From positions 1-64,000 of the forward strand of contig CAZCZO010000005.1 in NCBI GenBank assembly GCA_964503275.1: a DNA stretch of 64,000 nucleotides, in the 5' to 3' direction. Position numbers and translations under genes: made by a program. Position 1 is the stretch's first letter, and each line of letters starts with the position of its first letter. The notes under the pieces are model-generated. The model had not been told where the DNA came from and did no database searches. It was given only the letters and a program-made list of their open reading frames with translations. This DNA is from DASRAP01 sp964503275. Lineage in GTDB: Bacteria; Gemmatimonadota; Gemmatimonadetes; Gemmatimonadales; Gemmatimonadaceae. This document shows positions 1 to 7,859 of the stretch, piece after piece.

Positions 1-522
1 CTCCGCTGCGGCGGCCTCAGCCGCCTCACGCTCCGCCCGGGCCAGCGCCTCGGCGTCGGCTCGGGCGGCGGCCGCCGCCGCGGCCACGCCCGCGGCGTCG
101 GCGGCCACGGCGGCAGCGCGGGCTTCTGCTTCGGCCTCGGCGGCCACCTGCGCCGCCAACACCGCCTCCTGCGCTTCGGCTTCGGCGGCCTCGGCCGCGT
201 GCTGCGCCTCGACATCCGCGCGGCGACGACGGCGCACGGACGGACGATCGTCAGCCGTCGGCTCGGGGTCGGCGGCGGAGGGGACCTCCTCGGTCTTCGC
301 GGCGGCCGCGCGGCGACGCCGGACCGCGGGCGCGTCCGCGGGCTTCTCCGCGCGGGCGCGCTTCTCGCGCTCCCAGCGGGCGCGCACCCGCGCGACCTGG
401 TCGTCCGTCAACATGCTCATATGGCTCCGCACCGTGACGTCGATCGCACGCAAGAGCGTGATCACGTCCTCGTTGGGAATCCCGAATTCGACCGCAAGGT
501 CGTGCACCCGAAGCTTACTCAC
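1..522 (-). CDS. infB: Translation initiation factor IF-2, N-terminal part (cut by window edge)
   Basis: IF-2 is the GTPase that places initiator tRNA on the 30S subunit. Only the first 174 residues lie in the window. Residues 1-55 form the IF2_N fold (KLRVHDLAVEFGIPNEDV and on). An Arg-rich stretch and a long Ala/Glu-rich low-complexity linker follow, typical of large IF-2 proteins; the G domain lies beyond base 1. The start is GTG at 522, overlapping the stop of the L7Ae-like gene by 8 bases. It is the last visible gene of the rimP-nusA operon, matching the widespread nusA-infB arrangement. Confidence 0.9.
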   Translation of the reverse strand, partial: MSKLRVHDLAVEFGIPNEDVITLLRAIDVTVRSHMSMLTDDQVARVRARWEREKRARAEKPADAPAVRRRRAAAAKTEEVPSAADPEPTADDRPSVRRRRRADVEAQHAAEAAEAEAQEAVLAAQVAAEAEAEARAAAVAADAAGVAAAAAAARADAEALARAEREAAEAAAAE

Positions 523-880
523 CGCTGTCCTCCTGGACCGCCTGCACCGCGGCGACACCCGCCGCGCGTATTCCACTCGCCAACGCCCGATCGACCACGC
601 CCACCGCCACCGTCGCTCCGCGCCCCAACGCTGCGCCAAGCACCTCAGCGGACGGCCCCTGCACCACCGTCACCTTCCGCGCCGCCAGCAGCGGCAAGAG
701 CTTCTCCCGACTGTTCCGGGCCGCGTCCGCCGCCACGATCACCACACCCAACGTGTCCCCCTTGGCTGCCGCCCGCACCTGGTCCACCCCGATGACCACG
801 CCACGCGCGCGCATCCCCAACCCGACGAGCGCCAAGAGCCGACGCTCGGCGGCGGCGTCAGACAGGCGCCGCTCCCGCAT
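515..880 (-). CDS. L7Ae/L30e-family RNA-binding protein (YlxQ-like)
   Basis: This is a 121-residue protein whose central part (LLALVGLGMRARGVVIGVDQ, then VVIVAADAARNSREKL) fits the L7Ae/L30e/Gadd45 fold, which binds kink-turn RNA. Its place between nusA and infB is the classic position of YlxQ in many bacteria. The ATG at 880 overlaps the nusA end by 23 bases, so it is probably translationally coupled. YlxR, often found between nusA and ylxQ, is absent. The exact RNA target is unknown. Confidence 0.8.
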   Translation of the reverse strand: MRERRLSDAAAERRLLALVGLGMRARGVVIGVDQVRAAAKGDTLGVVIVAADAARNSREKLLPLLAARKVTVVQGPSAEVLGAALGRGATVAVGVVDRALASGIRAAGVAAVQAVQEDSGE

Positions 881-2189
881 CGCCGTCCTCGTCCGAGTCC
901 TCCTCGGTCGTGAGCTCCGCGATGAAGGCCATCAAGCGATCCGCCTCCTCCGGGGCGATGCCCGGCAAGCGCAGGAAATCGTCGCGCTCGAGATCGATGA
1001 TGTCGTTCAACATCTTGTAGCCCGCATCCTCCAACACTGCGATGGTCGCCGCCGGCAACCCTTCGATGTCCGCCAGGCGCACGTCGAAGGTATCGGCCTC
1101 ATCGGGCAGCGGGGCGAACAGCTGGCCATCGCCCCCACGCTCCAGCCACTCCCGGCTGGAGTAGAGGTCGATCTTCCACCCGGTGAGTTCGGAGGCGAGC
1201 CGGACGTTCTGCCCGTTGCGCCCGATCGCCAGTGACAACTGGTCCTCGTCCACCACCGCCTGGATGGTCCGCGCCGCCGCATCGCTGAAGACGCGCGCGA
1301 CCTTGGCGGGCGACAGGGCCAGCTTGGCGAAGCGCTCCGGGTCCGGCGACCACGGCACGATATCGATCCGTTCCCCGCCCAATTCGTTCACGACCGCCTG
1401 CACCCGCGCGCCCTTGAGCCCCACGCAGGCGCCGACGGGATCGATCTTCTCGTCACGCGAGAACACCGCGATCTTCGTCCGGCTGCCGACCTCGCGGGCC
1501 GCGGCCCGGATCTCGACGATCCCCTGCTGGATCTCGGGCACCTCAAGGCGGAAGAGCGCCTGCACGAAGAGCGGATCGGCCCGCGACAGCAGCAGGCGCG
1601 GCCCCTTGGGCGTCTCCTCGACCTTCTTGAGGACCGCGCGGATGGTCTCGCCTTGATGGAAGTGCTCGCGGTGGTTCTGCTCACGATACGGGATCACCGC
1701 CTCGGCTTCGCGGAACTTGTTCAGCATCACCACGAGCTTGCCGCGCTCGATCTGCTGGATCTCGCCCGACAGCAGTTCCCCGACCTTGGTCGCGAACTCG
1801 TCGCGGATCTTGGCGCGCTCGCCCTCGCGGACACGCTGCACGATGCGCTGCTTCGCGGCCTGCACGGCGGCACGCCCGAACTCGGCGAACTCGACGGGGA
1901 TCTCCATCACATCGCCCGGCTCGAAGGCCGGGTCCTCGTAGCGGGCTTCCTCGAGCAGGATCTCGCGCGCCGGGTCCTCGACCGTCTCGACGACGGTCTT
2001 GAGCAACACGATGCGGATCTCGCCGCGGGCCTCATCGATATCGATCTCGGCCTGCACGGTGGGACCATGCTTCTTCGCCAACGCCGCGAGGATGCCGTCC
2101 TGGAGCAGGTCCTGGAGCTCGAACTTCCCCAGTTGCTTGCTCGTGGACAACTCCCGCAACGCGTTCAGGATCTCGGCGGAACCCGTCAT
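858..2189 (-). CDS. nusA: Transcription termination/antitermination factor NusA
   Basis: NusA binds RNA polymerase and nascent RNA and modulates pausing, termination and antitermination. The 443-residue protein shows the N-terminal RNAP-binding domain (about 1-130), an S1 domain (about 136-205), KH1 with GACVGLKGARVQAV, and KH2 with SLAIGRNGQNVRLA. A C-terminal helix-hairpin-helix region (DIEGLPAATIAVLEDAGY, LRLPGIAPEEAD) is followed by an acidic tail. The length is usual. It lies 12 bases after rimP and overlaps the L7Ae-like gene. NusA may control its own operon through the leader hairpin at 2694-2718; that is inference. Confidence 0.96.
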   Translation of the reverse strand: MTGSAEILNALRELSTSKQLGKFELQDLLQDGILAALAKKHGPTVQAEIDIDEARGEIRIVLLKTVVETVEDPAREILLEEARYEDPAFEPGDVMEIPVEFAEFGRAAVQAAKQRIVQRVREGERAKIRDEFATKVGELLSGEIQQIERGKLVVMLNKFREAEAVIPYREQNHREHFHQGETIRAVLKKVEETPKGPRLLLSRADPLFVQALFRLEVPEIQQGIVEIRAAAREVGSRTKIAVFSRDEKIDPVGACVGLKGARVQAVVNELGGERIDIVPWSPDPERFAKLALSPAKVARVFSDAAARTIQAVVDEDQLSLAIGRNGQNVRLASELTGWKIDLYSSREWLERGGDGQLFAPLPDEADTFDVRLADIEGLPAATIAVLEDAGYKMLNDIIDLERDDFLRLPGIAPEEADRLMAFIAELTTEEDSDEDGDAGAAPV

Positions 2190-2201
2190 ACGACCTACCC
2201 T

Positions 2202-2666
2202 CTATTTCCAGTGGACAACGAGGCGCGCTTCCGCGACCTCGCTCAGGGGGACGCGCTGTTCGGCGCCTCCTGCATTCCGTACGGTGAGCACTTCTGCACC
2301 ATCGTCGCCGTCGACCGCCACGATGGTGACCTCCACGCGTCCGCCCAGGGACGCCGCTTTGACCAACGCATTGCGACCGACGAAGCGCCGCCAGTCCGTG
2401 GCCCGCTTCAACGGCCGTTCCATGCCCGGCGACGACACCTCCAACACATAGCGGCTCTCGCCAAGCCCTCCATCGGCCTCCAACCGCGCCTCGAGCGCCC
2501 GTGACGCGCGCGCGCAGTCGTCCACCGTGACCTTCGTTCCATCGCGCCGATCGATCCGCACCTCGAAGGTCGGACGCGATCGACTCCCGGCACGCCGGAA
2601 ATCCACCAAGTCGTACTCGAGCGACGCAAGCTCTTCACTGACAATGAGTTCCAGCGCGTCGCTCAT
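2202..2666 (-). CDS. rimP: Ribosome maturation factor RimP
   Basis: RimP assists 30S subunit assembly. The 154-residue product has the usual two-domain layout: an N-terminal part ending in the conserved LEVSSPGMERPL (residues 75-86) and a C-terminal SH3-like barrel from about residue 90. ATG at 2666 is chosen because GAAGCAGG lies just upstream as a ribosome-binding site and because the reading frame further upstream overlaps pgeF. It is the first gene of the rimP-nusA-infB operon. A terminator-like hairpin lies 28 bases before the start. Confidence 0.93.
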   Translation of the reverse strand: MSDALELIVSEELASLEYDLVDFRRAGSRSRPTFEVRIDRRDGTKVTVDDCARASRALEARLEADGGLGESRYVLEVSSPGMERPLKRATDWRRFVGRNALVKAASLGGRVEVTIVAVDGDDGAEVLTVRNAGGAEQRVPLSEVAEARLVVHWK

Positions 2667-2693
2667 CCTGCTTCCGAAGAAATGTCCAGAGAT

Positions 2694-2718
2694 AAAAAAA
2701 TGTGGGGCTTCCCCCACA
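2694..2718 (-). terminator. Intrinsic terminator-type hairpin between pgeF and rimP
   Basis: On the minus strand a 7-bp perfect stem (TGTGGGG/CCCCACA) with loop GAAG is followed directly by seven T residues (2700-2694), a textbook Rho-independent terminator. It can end the murA-pgeF transcript, whose last stop is at 2804. It also lies downstream of the likely rimP promoter at 2745-2773, so it may act as an attenuator in the rimP-nusA leader. Confidence 0.85.
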
Positions 2719-2744
2719 TCACGGCCCTCCCACGGCCACCCTCT

Positions 2745-2773
2745 ACAATAACGGTCTGGTGGCGCCCCGGCAA
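2745..2773 (-). promoter_or_regulatory. Putative sigma-70 promoter of the rimP-nusA-infB operon
   Basis: The minus strand has TTGCCG (2773-2768), a 17-base spacer and TATTGT (2750-2745). Each hexamer matches the consensus at four of six positions. Transcription would start near 2738, giving a leader of about 70 nt that contains the hairpin at 2694-2718. It is the best match in the short gap between pgeF and rimP, but it is unproven. Confidence 0.45.
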
Positions 2774-2803
2774 GCCACGACCGTGATGCCGCGGGGCCTG
2801 TCC

Positions 2804-3511
2804 CTACGCCTCGGGCGCGACGATCACCGCGACCTGGCGGCCCGAGTCGCCCCGACGGTGCGAGAAGAATCGATCGTTGTCCTCCACGGTACAGTGCGGG
2901 CTCATGCTGAGATGGCGGACGCCGAGGCGCTTCGCCTGCTCCGCGACCAATGCCCGCAGATCGACGCAGCGCGGGCGGGTGGTCTCCCAACCCGTCAGCG
3001 CGGTGAACACGTCGGGGCCCACCTCGTACGACCGACCAGAGATGGCCGGCCCACAGTGGACCCACAACTCGCTGGCCGCACAGCCGTGGGCCTCGAGTTG
3101 GCGGACCGCCTCGGCGAGGATGCCGGCGGCGACGCCACGCCACCCCGCGTGCAGCGCGCCCACCACGCCCGCAGGATGCGCCACGAAGATGGGGATGCAA
3201 TCGGCCACCGTCACCGCCAGCGCGGTCCCCCGCGTCGCCGTCAGATGACCGTCGAGACCCTCGAGGCGCTGCCAGCCCGATGTTGCGTGGTCGTGCCACT
3301 GGACGCGTGCACTGTGGATCTGGCGCGCCGACACCAGCCGGGGGACCTCCGGCCCGAGGGCGGCGTGCAGGGCTTCCCAGGTGGTCCGCTGGGCCCCATC
3401 GGGCCCGTCGTCGGCGATCCGGAAATCGGCCGTGTGCCGCGTGGTGGTGAACGCGCGCACTCCGAGCGCTTCGAACGCCGAGACGGGGTCGACGGTGGCG
3501 AGGTCGATCAC
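2804..3511 (-). CDS. pgeF: Laccase-domain protein, PgeF/YfiH family (LACC1-like)
   Basis: Members of this family (DUF152) clear cell-wall precursor errors (PgeF) or act as purine nucleoside phosphorylases/adenosine deaminases (LACC1-like). The zinc-site motifs are visible: SARQIHSARV, TVADCIPIF (Cys) and GALHAGWRGVAAG (His). SPHCTVEDNDRFFSHRRGD follows near the end. The 235-residue product starts at GTG 3511, overlapping the murA stop as GTGA; there is no better start upstream. Pairing with murA supports a peptidoglycan-related role. Which substrate this copy uses cannot be told from sequence. Confidence 0.88.
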   Translation of the reverse strand: MIDLATVDPVSAFEALGVRAFTTTRHTADFRIADDGPDGAQRTTWEALHAALGPEVPRLVSARQIHSARVQWHDHATSGWQRLEGLDGHLTATRGTALAVTVADCIPIFVAHPAGVVGALHAGWRGVAAGILAEAVRQLEAHGCAASELWVHCGPAISGRSYEVGPDVFTALTGWETTRPRCVDLRALVAEQAKRLGVRHLSMSPHCTVEDNDRFFSHRRGDSGRQVAVIVAPEA

Positions 3512-4806
3512 CCGCGCATCTCGACCACGACGCGCTCGATCGACGCGCCCAACGCATTCAAGCGCTCGTCGATCCGCTCGTAGCCCCGCTCGATCTGTCC
3601 TGCGTTGCTGATGATGCTCTGGCCGTCCGCGGCCAGCGCGGCCAGGAGCATCGCCATCCCGGCACGGATATCGGGCGACTCCACGGCGGAGCCGCGCAGC
3701 CTCACGGGGCCGCCCACGAGGGCGCGGTGTGGATCGCAAAGTACGATGCGCGCGCCCATACCGACCAACTTGTCGGTGAAGAACATCCGCGACTCGAACA
3801 TCTTCTCGTGGAAGAGGATCAGGCCGTCGCACTGCGTGGCCACCACGATCGCGATGGACATCAGGTCCGCGGGGAACGCGGGCCAGGGCTGATCCTCGAG
3901 TTTGGGCACATGGCCGCCGATGTCGTTGCGGATGCGCAGCGCTTGATCGCCCGGCACGACGAGATCGCGCCCCTCGATGACACAGGACACGCCGAGTCGC
4001 TCGAATCCCATCAGCACCATCCGCAGGTGCTCCACCCCCGCGTCCACGATGCGCAGTGGGGACCGCGTGACGGCCGCAAGCCCGATGAAGGACCCCACCT
4101 CGATGTGATCGGGACCGATGGCGAAGGTCGCGCCCCCCAGGGGCGCTCCACCGTGGATCGTGTACTGATTGCTGCCGATGCCGTCGATCCGCGCCCCGAG
4201 CGCGACCAGGAAGTTCGCCAGATCCTGCACGTGCGGCTCCGACGCGGCGTTGCGCAGGATCGTGGTCCCCTTCGCGGCGACCGCCGCCATCAGCGCGTTC
4301 TCGGTCCCCGTGACGGAGGGCTCATCGAGGAACACGTCGGCCCCCCGCAGCGCGGCCGCGCGGAACTGCAGCCGATCGCCGACCGCGTGCTCGGCTCCCA
4401 TCTGCTCGAGCGCGAGGAAGTGCGTGTCGAGGCGGCGGCGTCCGATCACGTCGCCCCCGGGCGGCGCCAGCGTGACCTCGCCACAACGGGCCAGCAACGG
4501 CGCCGCGAGGAGGATCGAGGCCCGGATGCGCGCGCAGAGCGCGGCGTCCAAGGCCGAGGCGCGCACCTCGGCGGCGTGGATGTGCAGGGTGTTGGGCCCG
4601 CCCCACTCCACGCTGGCGCCGACGGTGCGGAGCAGCTCGACCAGCGTCTCGATGTCGCGGATGCGCGGGACGTTCGTCAGGGTGACCGGCTGATCGGTCA
4701 GCAGTGCGGCACAGCAGATCGGCAGCGCCGCATTCTTGTTGCCGGCGGGTCGGATACTCCCGCGCAGCGGGCGACCACCATCGACGATATACTGGATGTT
4801 CTGCAT
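3508..4806 (-). CDS. murA: UDP-N-acetylglucosamine 1-carboxyvinyltransferase MurA, Cys-to-Asp active site
   Basis: MurA transfers enolpyruvate from PEP to UDP-GlcNAc, the first committed step of peptidoglycan synthesis, in the cytoplasm. The 432-residue protein has the substrate-binding AGNKNAALP near residue 21 and a full-length EPSP-synthase-like fold. The active-site loop reads PPGGDVIGRR, with Asp119 (codon at 4450-4452) where E. coli has Cys115. The same Cys-to-Asp change is known from mycobacterial, chlamydial and Borrelia MurA and blocks covalent attack by fosfomycin. The gene heads the murA-pgeF operon. Confidence 0.96.
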   Translation of the reverse strand: MQNIQYIVDGGRPLRGSIRPAGNKNAALPICCAALLTDQPVTLTNVPRIRDIETLVELLRTVGASVEWGGPNTLHIHAAEVRASALDAALCARIRASILLAAPLLARCGEVTLAPPGGDVIGRRRLDTHFLALEQMGAEHAVGDRLQFRAAALRGADVFLDEPSVTGTENALMAAVAAKGTTILRNAASEPHVQDLANFLVALGARIDGIGSNQYTIHGGAPLGGATFAIGPDHIEVGSFIGLAAVTRSPLRIVDAGVEHLRMVLMGFERLGVSCVIEGRDLVVPGDQALRIRNDIGGHVPKLEDQPWPAFPADLMSIAIVVATQCDGLILFHEKMFESRMFFTDKLVGMGARIVLCDPHRALVGGPVRLRGSAVESPDIRAGMAMLLAALAADGQSIISNAGQIERGYERIDERLNALGASIERVVVEMRG

Positions 4807-4889
4807 TCGCAGGGAGCGGGGAGGGTTCGCTCAACGATAATCGTGGACCGTGCCTTGTGCGCGGCCCGATCGCGGGGCAGTTTCCGACC

Positions 4890-5510
4890 ATGACGACGAG
4901 CCTGCCCTCCGTGCAATCTCCGGCCCTGGTCGACACGGTGGTCATGCGAGTCGTGCCGCCGGACCCCTCGTGGTTCGCCCAGACGGTGAGCGTGGCCGGT
5001 GGCCTCCTGACCATCGCTGCCTGCGCGGTGCTGGTCGGCGTGATCCTCCTGGCGCTGCGCCAGCGGCGGGTCGCGGCGGAGCAGAAGGGCACCCTGGTGG
5101 CGCTGGGCCGCGACCTCGCGGAACTGCTGTCCGCGGCGAACCGCATCTCGCAGGAGCTCGCGGCGATCTCGGCCACGGTCCGCGCCGACGTCGCGGTCCT
5201 CCACGACACCGTGGATTACACCAACCGTCGGGCGCGCCGTGCGGTGGCCGCGCTAGCGGACCGGGTGGACGTGTTCACCGAGACGGTGGCGGTCGTGCAA
5301 GACGAGGCCCAGGACGTGATCGTGAACGGCCTGGCGGCCGTGCGCGGGGTGCGCGCGGGGGTGCGGGCGGTGATGCGCGGGGATGCCAGCGATGCGACGG
5401 TGCCGGCGCCACGCGTCGCCAGACCACGGCCCAGTGTCGAGCGGCCGGCGGAGACCGAGACCGTGCGCGGCCCCCATCTGCGCCGCCATCGGCGTCGGGG
5501 CGCGGACTGA
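4890..5510 (+). CDS. Membrane-anchored coiled-coil protein (DUF948-like)
   Basis: The 206-residue product has one clear transmembrane helix near residues 33-55 (GGLLTIAACAVLVGVILLAL). A long Ala/Val-rich helical region follows, with heptad-like spacing (residues about 65-150) and a basic, Pro/Arg-rich tail. This layout resembles DUF948/YtxH-type envelope proteins. ATG at 4890 is chosen because the open frame further upstream overlaps the murA 5' end and has no membrane-protein character. The gene is divergent from murA, and the next gene starts 5 bases after its stop. Function is unknown. Confidence 0.65.
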   Translation: MTTSLPSVQSPALVDTVVMRVVPPDPSWFAQTVSVAGGLLTIAACAVLVGVILLALRQRRVAAEQKGTLVALGRDLAELLSAANRISQELAAISATVRADVAVLHDTVDYTNRRARRAVAALADRVDVFTETVAVVQDEAQDVIVNGLAAVRGVRAGVRAVMRGDASDATVPAPRVARPRPSVERPAETETVRGPHLRRHRRRGAD

Positions 5511-5514
5511 CCCG

Positions 5515-6444
5515 GTGCGGGTCTCCGCGTGGTCGAGCGCGGCGGCGCTCTCCCTGCTGTGGATCGCGCTGACCCCCGAGACGGCATGGGCCTGGACGCC
5601 CGGCACCCACATCTTCCTGGGGGAGGCGGTCCTACGGCATCTCCAGCTGCTCCCCGCCGGCGTGGCCGCCCTGTTGCAGCAGTACCCCTACGATTTCCTG
5701 TACGGGTCGATCGCGGCGGATACGAGCATGGCCAAGAAGTACGCCGAAGCGGGGCGCCATTGCCACGCGTGGCATATCGGACTCGAGATCCGCGACCGGG
5801 CCCGGAGCGATTCCCTGCGCGCGTTCGGCCTCGGCTACCTCGCGCACCTCGCTGCGGATGTCGTCGCGCACAATCACTTCGTGCCGCGGCAGCTGGCCGG
5901 CACCGCCTCGTCGGCGGCCATCGGGCACTCGTATTGGGAGAGCCGGTTCGAGACGCTGTTGCCGGCCGGCGTCGCGCACCGGGCACACGAACTCATCCTG
6001 CTCGATCACGACCGGGCGGACGAGCATCTGGACCGGATCCTGAGTCCCACGCTCTTCAGCACGGGCACCAACCGGCGACTGTTCCGTGGGATGGTCCGCG
6101 CGGCGGACAACGACCATTGGCAGCGCGTGTTCACGCTGTTGCTCGAGCGTAGCCGCTGGGATCTCGAGGTCGGGGCCGTCGAGGCGCATCTGGTCCGCAG
6201 CTTCGACTACATCGTGGATTTCCTCCGGCGCGACGAGGGGTCCGAGCCCTTCGCGCTGGACCCCGCGGGTGAGGTGGCACTCCGCGAGGCCAAGCGCGTC
6301 CGGCGCAGTGCGCTGCGGGACGGCGGCGTGACGGCGGCCACCGTGGCCGCCGAGCACGCGTTCGGACTCCCGTCGACGACGCTCACGTACGCCCGCGATC
6401 TGGCGGAGCCGCTCTACGCCCCGCCGCGCGCCGCCAAGAGCTGA
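5515..6444 (+). CDS. Secreted zinc-dependent phospholipase C-like protein
   Basis: The protein begins with a signal peptide (residues about 1-26, ending ETAWA), so the mature chain starts at Trp-Thr-Pro-Gly-Thr-His. It then shows His/Asp-rich motifs of the zinc-dependent phospholipase C/S1-P1 fold: HCHAWHIG and LGYLAHLAADVVAHNHFVP. These fit trinuclear zinc ligands. The likely role is a periplasmic or secreted phosphodiesterase; substrate unknown. GTG at 5515 is used because it follows the upstream stop by 4 bases and gives the best signal peptide. The 3' end overlaps the convergent gatB by 31 bases. Confidence 0.75.
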   Translation: MRVSAWSSAAALSLLWIALTPETAWAWTPGTHIFLGEAVLRHLQLLPAGVAALLQQYPYDFLYGSIAADTSMAKKYAEAGRHCHAWHIGLEIRDRARSDSLRAFGLGYLAHLAADVVAHNHFVPRQLAGTASSAAIGHSYWESRFETLLPAGVAHRAHELILLDHDRADEHLDRILSPTLFSTGTNRRLFRGMVRAADNDHWQRVFTLLLERSRWDLEVGAVEAHLVRSFDYIVDFLRRDEGSEPFALDPAGEVALREAKRVRRSALRDGGVTAATVAAEHAFGLPSTTLTYARDLAEPLYAPPRAAKS

Positions 6445-7859
6445 TTGACGCGCTTGGGGTCGGCGCGACCGCCCGATCGCTTCATGACGAGACCGACCAG
6501 CACCCCCTGCAGTTTGCGCTCCCCCGCGAGGAACCGGGCCGCCTCGTCCGGATTCGCGGCGAGGACCTCGTCGACCCACGCGGCCAGCTGGTCCGTATCG
6601 TCCACTTGCAACAGATCCAAACGCGCCGCCACGTCGGCGGGCGACTCGGCCCCCGTGAGCAACTCCGCGAAGACCTTCTTGGCCGCCGACGTGGAGAGCG
6701 ACCCGGCGCGGATGAGCGTGATCAGCGCGGCGACGCGCGGCGCGTCGACTGGCGGTCGCAGGCCGATGGCCCGCGGATCGGTGCCCATCGCATTCGCGGC
6801 CGCCAGCACTTCACCCATCACCCAATTCGCCGCCGCCTTGCCATCGCCACACCCGACCGCCACCGCCTCGAAATAGTCCGCGAGCCCACGCGTCGCGGTG
6901 AGGACCTCGGCGTCGCTGCTGCTGAGGCCGAACGCCGCGCGGAATCGAGCGCGCCGCGCTGCCGGCAGCTCCGGCAGCGCGGCGCGGTGCCCGTCGATCT
7001 CGTCGATCGAGAGGACCAGCGGTGGCAGGTCCGGCTCGGGGAAGTACCGGTAGTCATGGCTGCCTTCCTTGCTCCGGGCGGGGCGCGTGACGCCACGATC
7101 GGCATCCCACAGCAGGGTCATCTGCTCGATGCGTCCGCCCGATTCCAGCACCGCGACGTGCCGCGCATACTCGACCTCGAGCGCCCGCTCGACCGCCGAG
7201 AACGAATTGAGGTTCTTGAGTTCCGTCTTGGTGCCCAACGGCTGGCCCACACGGCGCGCACTGACGTTCGCATCGACGCGCAGGGACCCTTCTTCCATCG
7301 ACACGTCGCTGATCTCGGCGTACTCGAGGATCTGCTTGAGGTGTCGCAGATACGCACCGGCCTCGGCCGCCGAGCGGATGTCCGGTTCGCTGACGATCTC
7401 GACGAGCGGGACCCCGGCCCGGTTCAGGTCGATCGCCGTCTGACCGGCGAAGCGGTCATGGATGGACTTCCCCGCGTCCTCCTCCATGTGCACGCGGGTG
7501 ATGCCCACGGTCGTGCTCTGCTCGCCAACCGTGCAGGTCAGCGCCCCGCCGGTCGCCAAGGGGCGATCGAACTGTGAGATCTGATAGCCTTTGGGCAGAT
7601 CGGGATAGAAGTAGTTCTTGCGGGCGAAGACCGAGCGCGGATGCACCGTGCACCCGAGGGCCAGCGCGGCCCGCGTCGCGAGGGCGACGGCCTGCGCGTT
7701 GAGCACGGGCAGCGCCCCGGGGAGTGCGAGACACACCGGGCAGGTGTTGGTGTTCGGGGGATCACCGAACGAGGTCGCACAGCGGCAGAAGGCCTTCGTC
7801 GCAGTCTTCAGCTGGACGTGCACCTCCAAGCCGACGACCATCTCCCACGGCGCCGTCAT
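6414..7859 (-). CDS. gatB: Asp-tRNA(Asn)/Glu-tRNA(Gln) amidotransferase subunit B
   Basis: GatB is the kinase/tRNA-binding subunit of the amidotransferase that turns misacylated Glu-tRNA(Gln) or Asp-tRNA(Asn) into the correct amide form. The 481-residue protein starts MVVGLEVHVQLKT-like, has CRCATSFGDPPNTNTCPVC (zinc Cys cluster, residues about 25-43), KNYFYPDLPKGYQISQF, and the C-terminal YqeY-like tail (residues about 335-481). Its ATG overlaps the gatA stop as ATGA. The full gatCAB set implies that the cell lacks GlnRS, AsnRS or both. Confidence 0.97.
   Translation of the reverse strand: MTAPWEMVVGLEVHVQLKTATKAFCRCATSFGDPPNTNTCPVCLALPGALPVLNAQAVALATRAALALGCTVHPRSVFARKNYFYPDLPKGYQISQFDRPLATGGALTCTVGEQSTTVGITRVHMEEDAGKSIHDRFAGQTAIDLNRAGVPLVEIVSEPDIRSAAEAGAYLRHLKQILEYAEISDVSMEEGSLRVDANVSARRVGQPLGTKTELKNLNSFSAVERALEVEYARHVAVLESGGRIEQMTLLWDADRGVTRPARSKEGSHDYRYFPEPDLPPLVLSIDEIDGHRAALPELPAARRARFRAAFGLSSSDAEVLTATRGLADYFEAVAVGCGDGKAAANWVMGEVLAAANAMGTDPRAIGLRPPVDAPRVAALITLIRAGSLSTSAAKKVFAELLTGAESPADVAARLDLLQVDDTDQLAAWVDEVLAANPDEAARFLAGERKLQGVLVGLVMKRSGGRADPKRVNQLLAARGGA

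Noticed and set aside
1..500. Ala-rich repeats at the window start as a DNA repeat array
   Set aside because: They are the low-complexity linker of IF-2, in frame with the conserved N-domain.
4807..4889. Divergent promoters between murA and the membrane protein gene
   Set aside because: GATAAT and TTATCG-like boxes exist, but no -35 at proper spacing on either strand is convincing.
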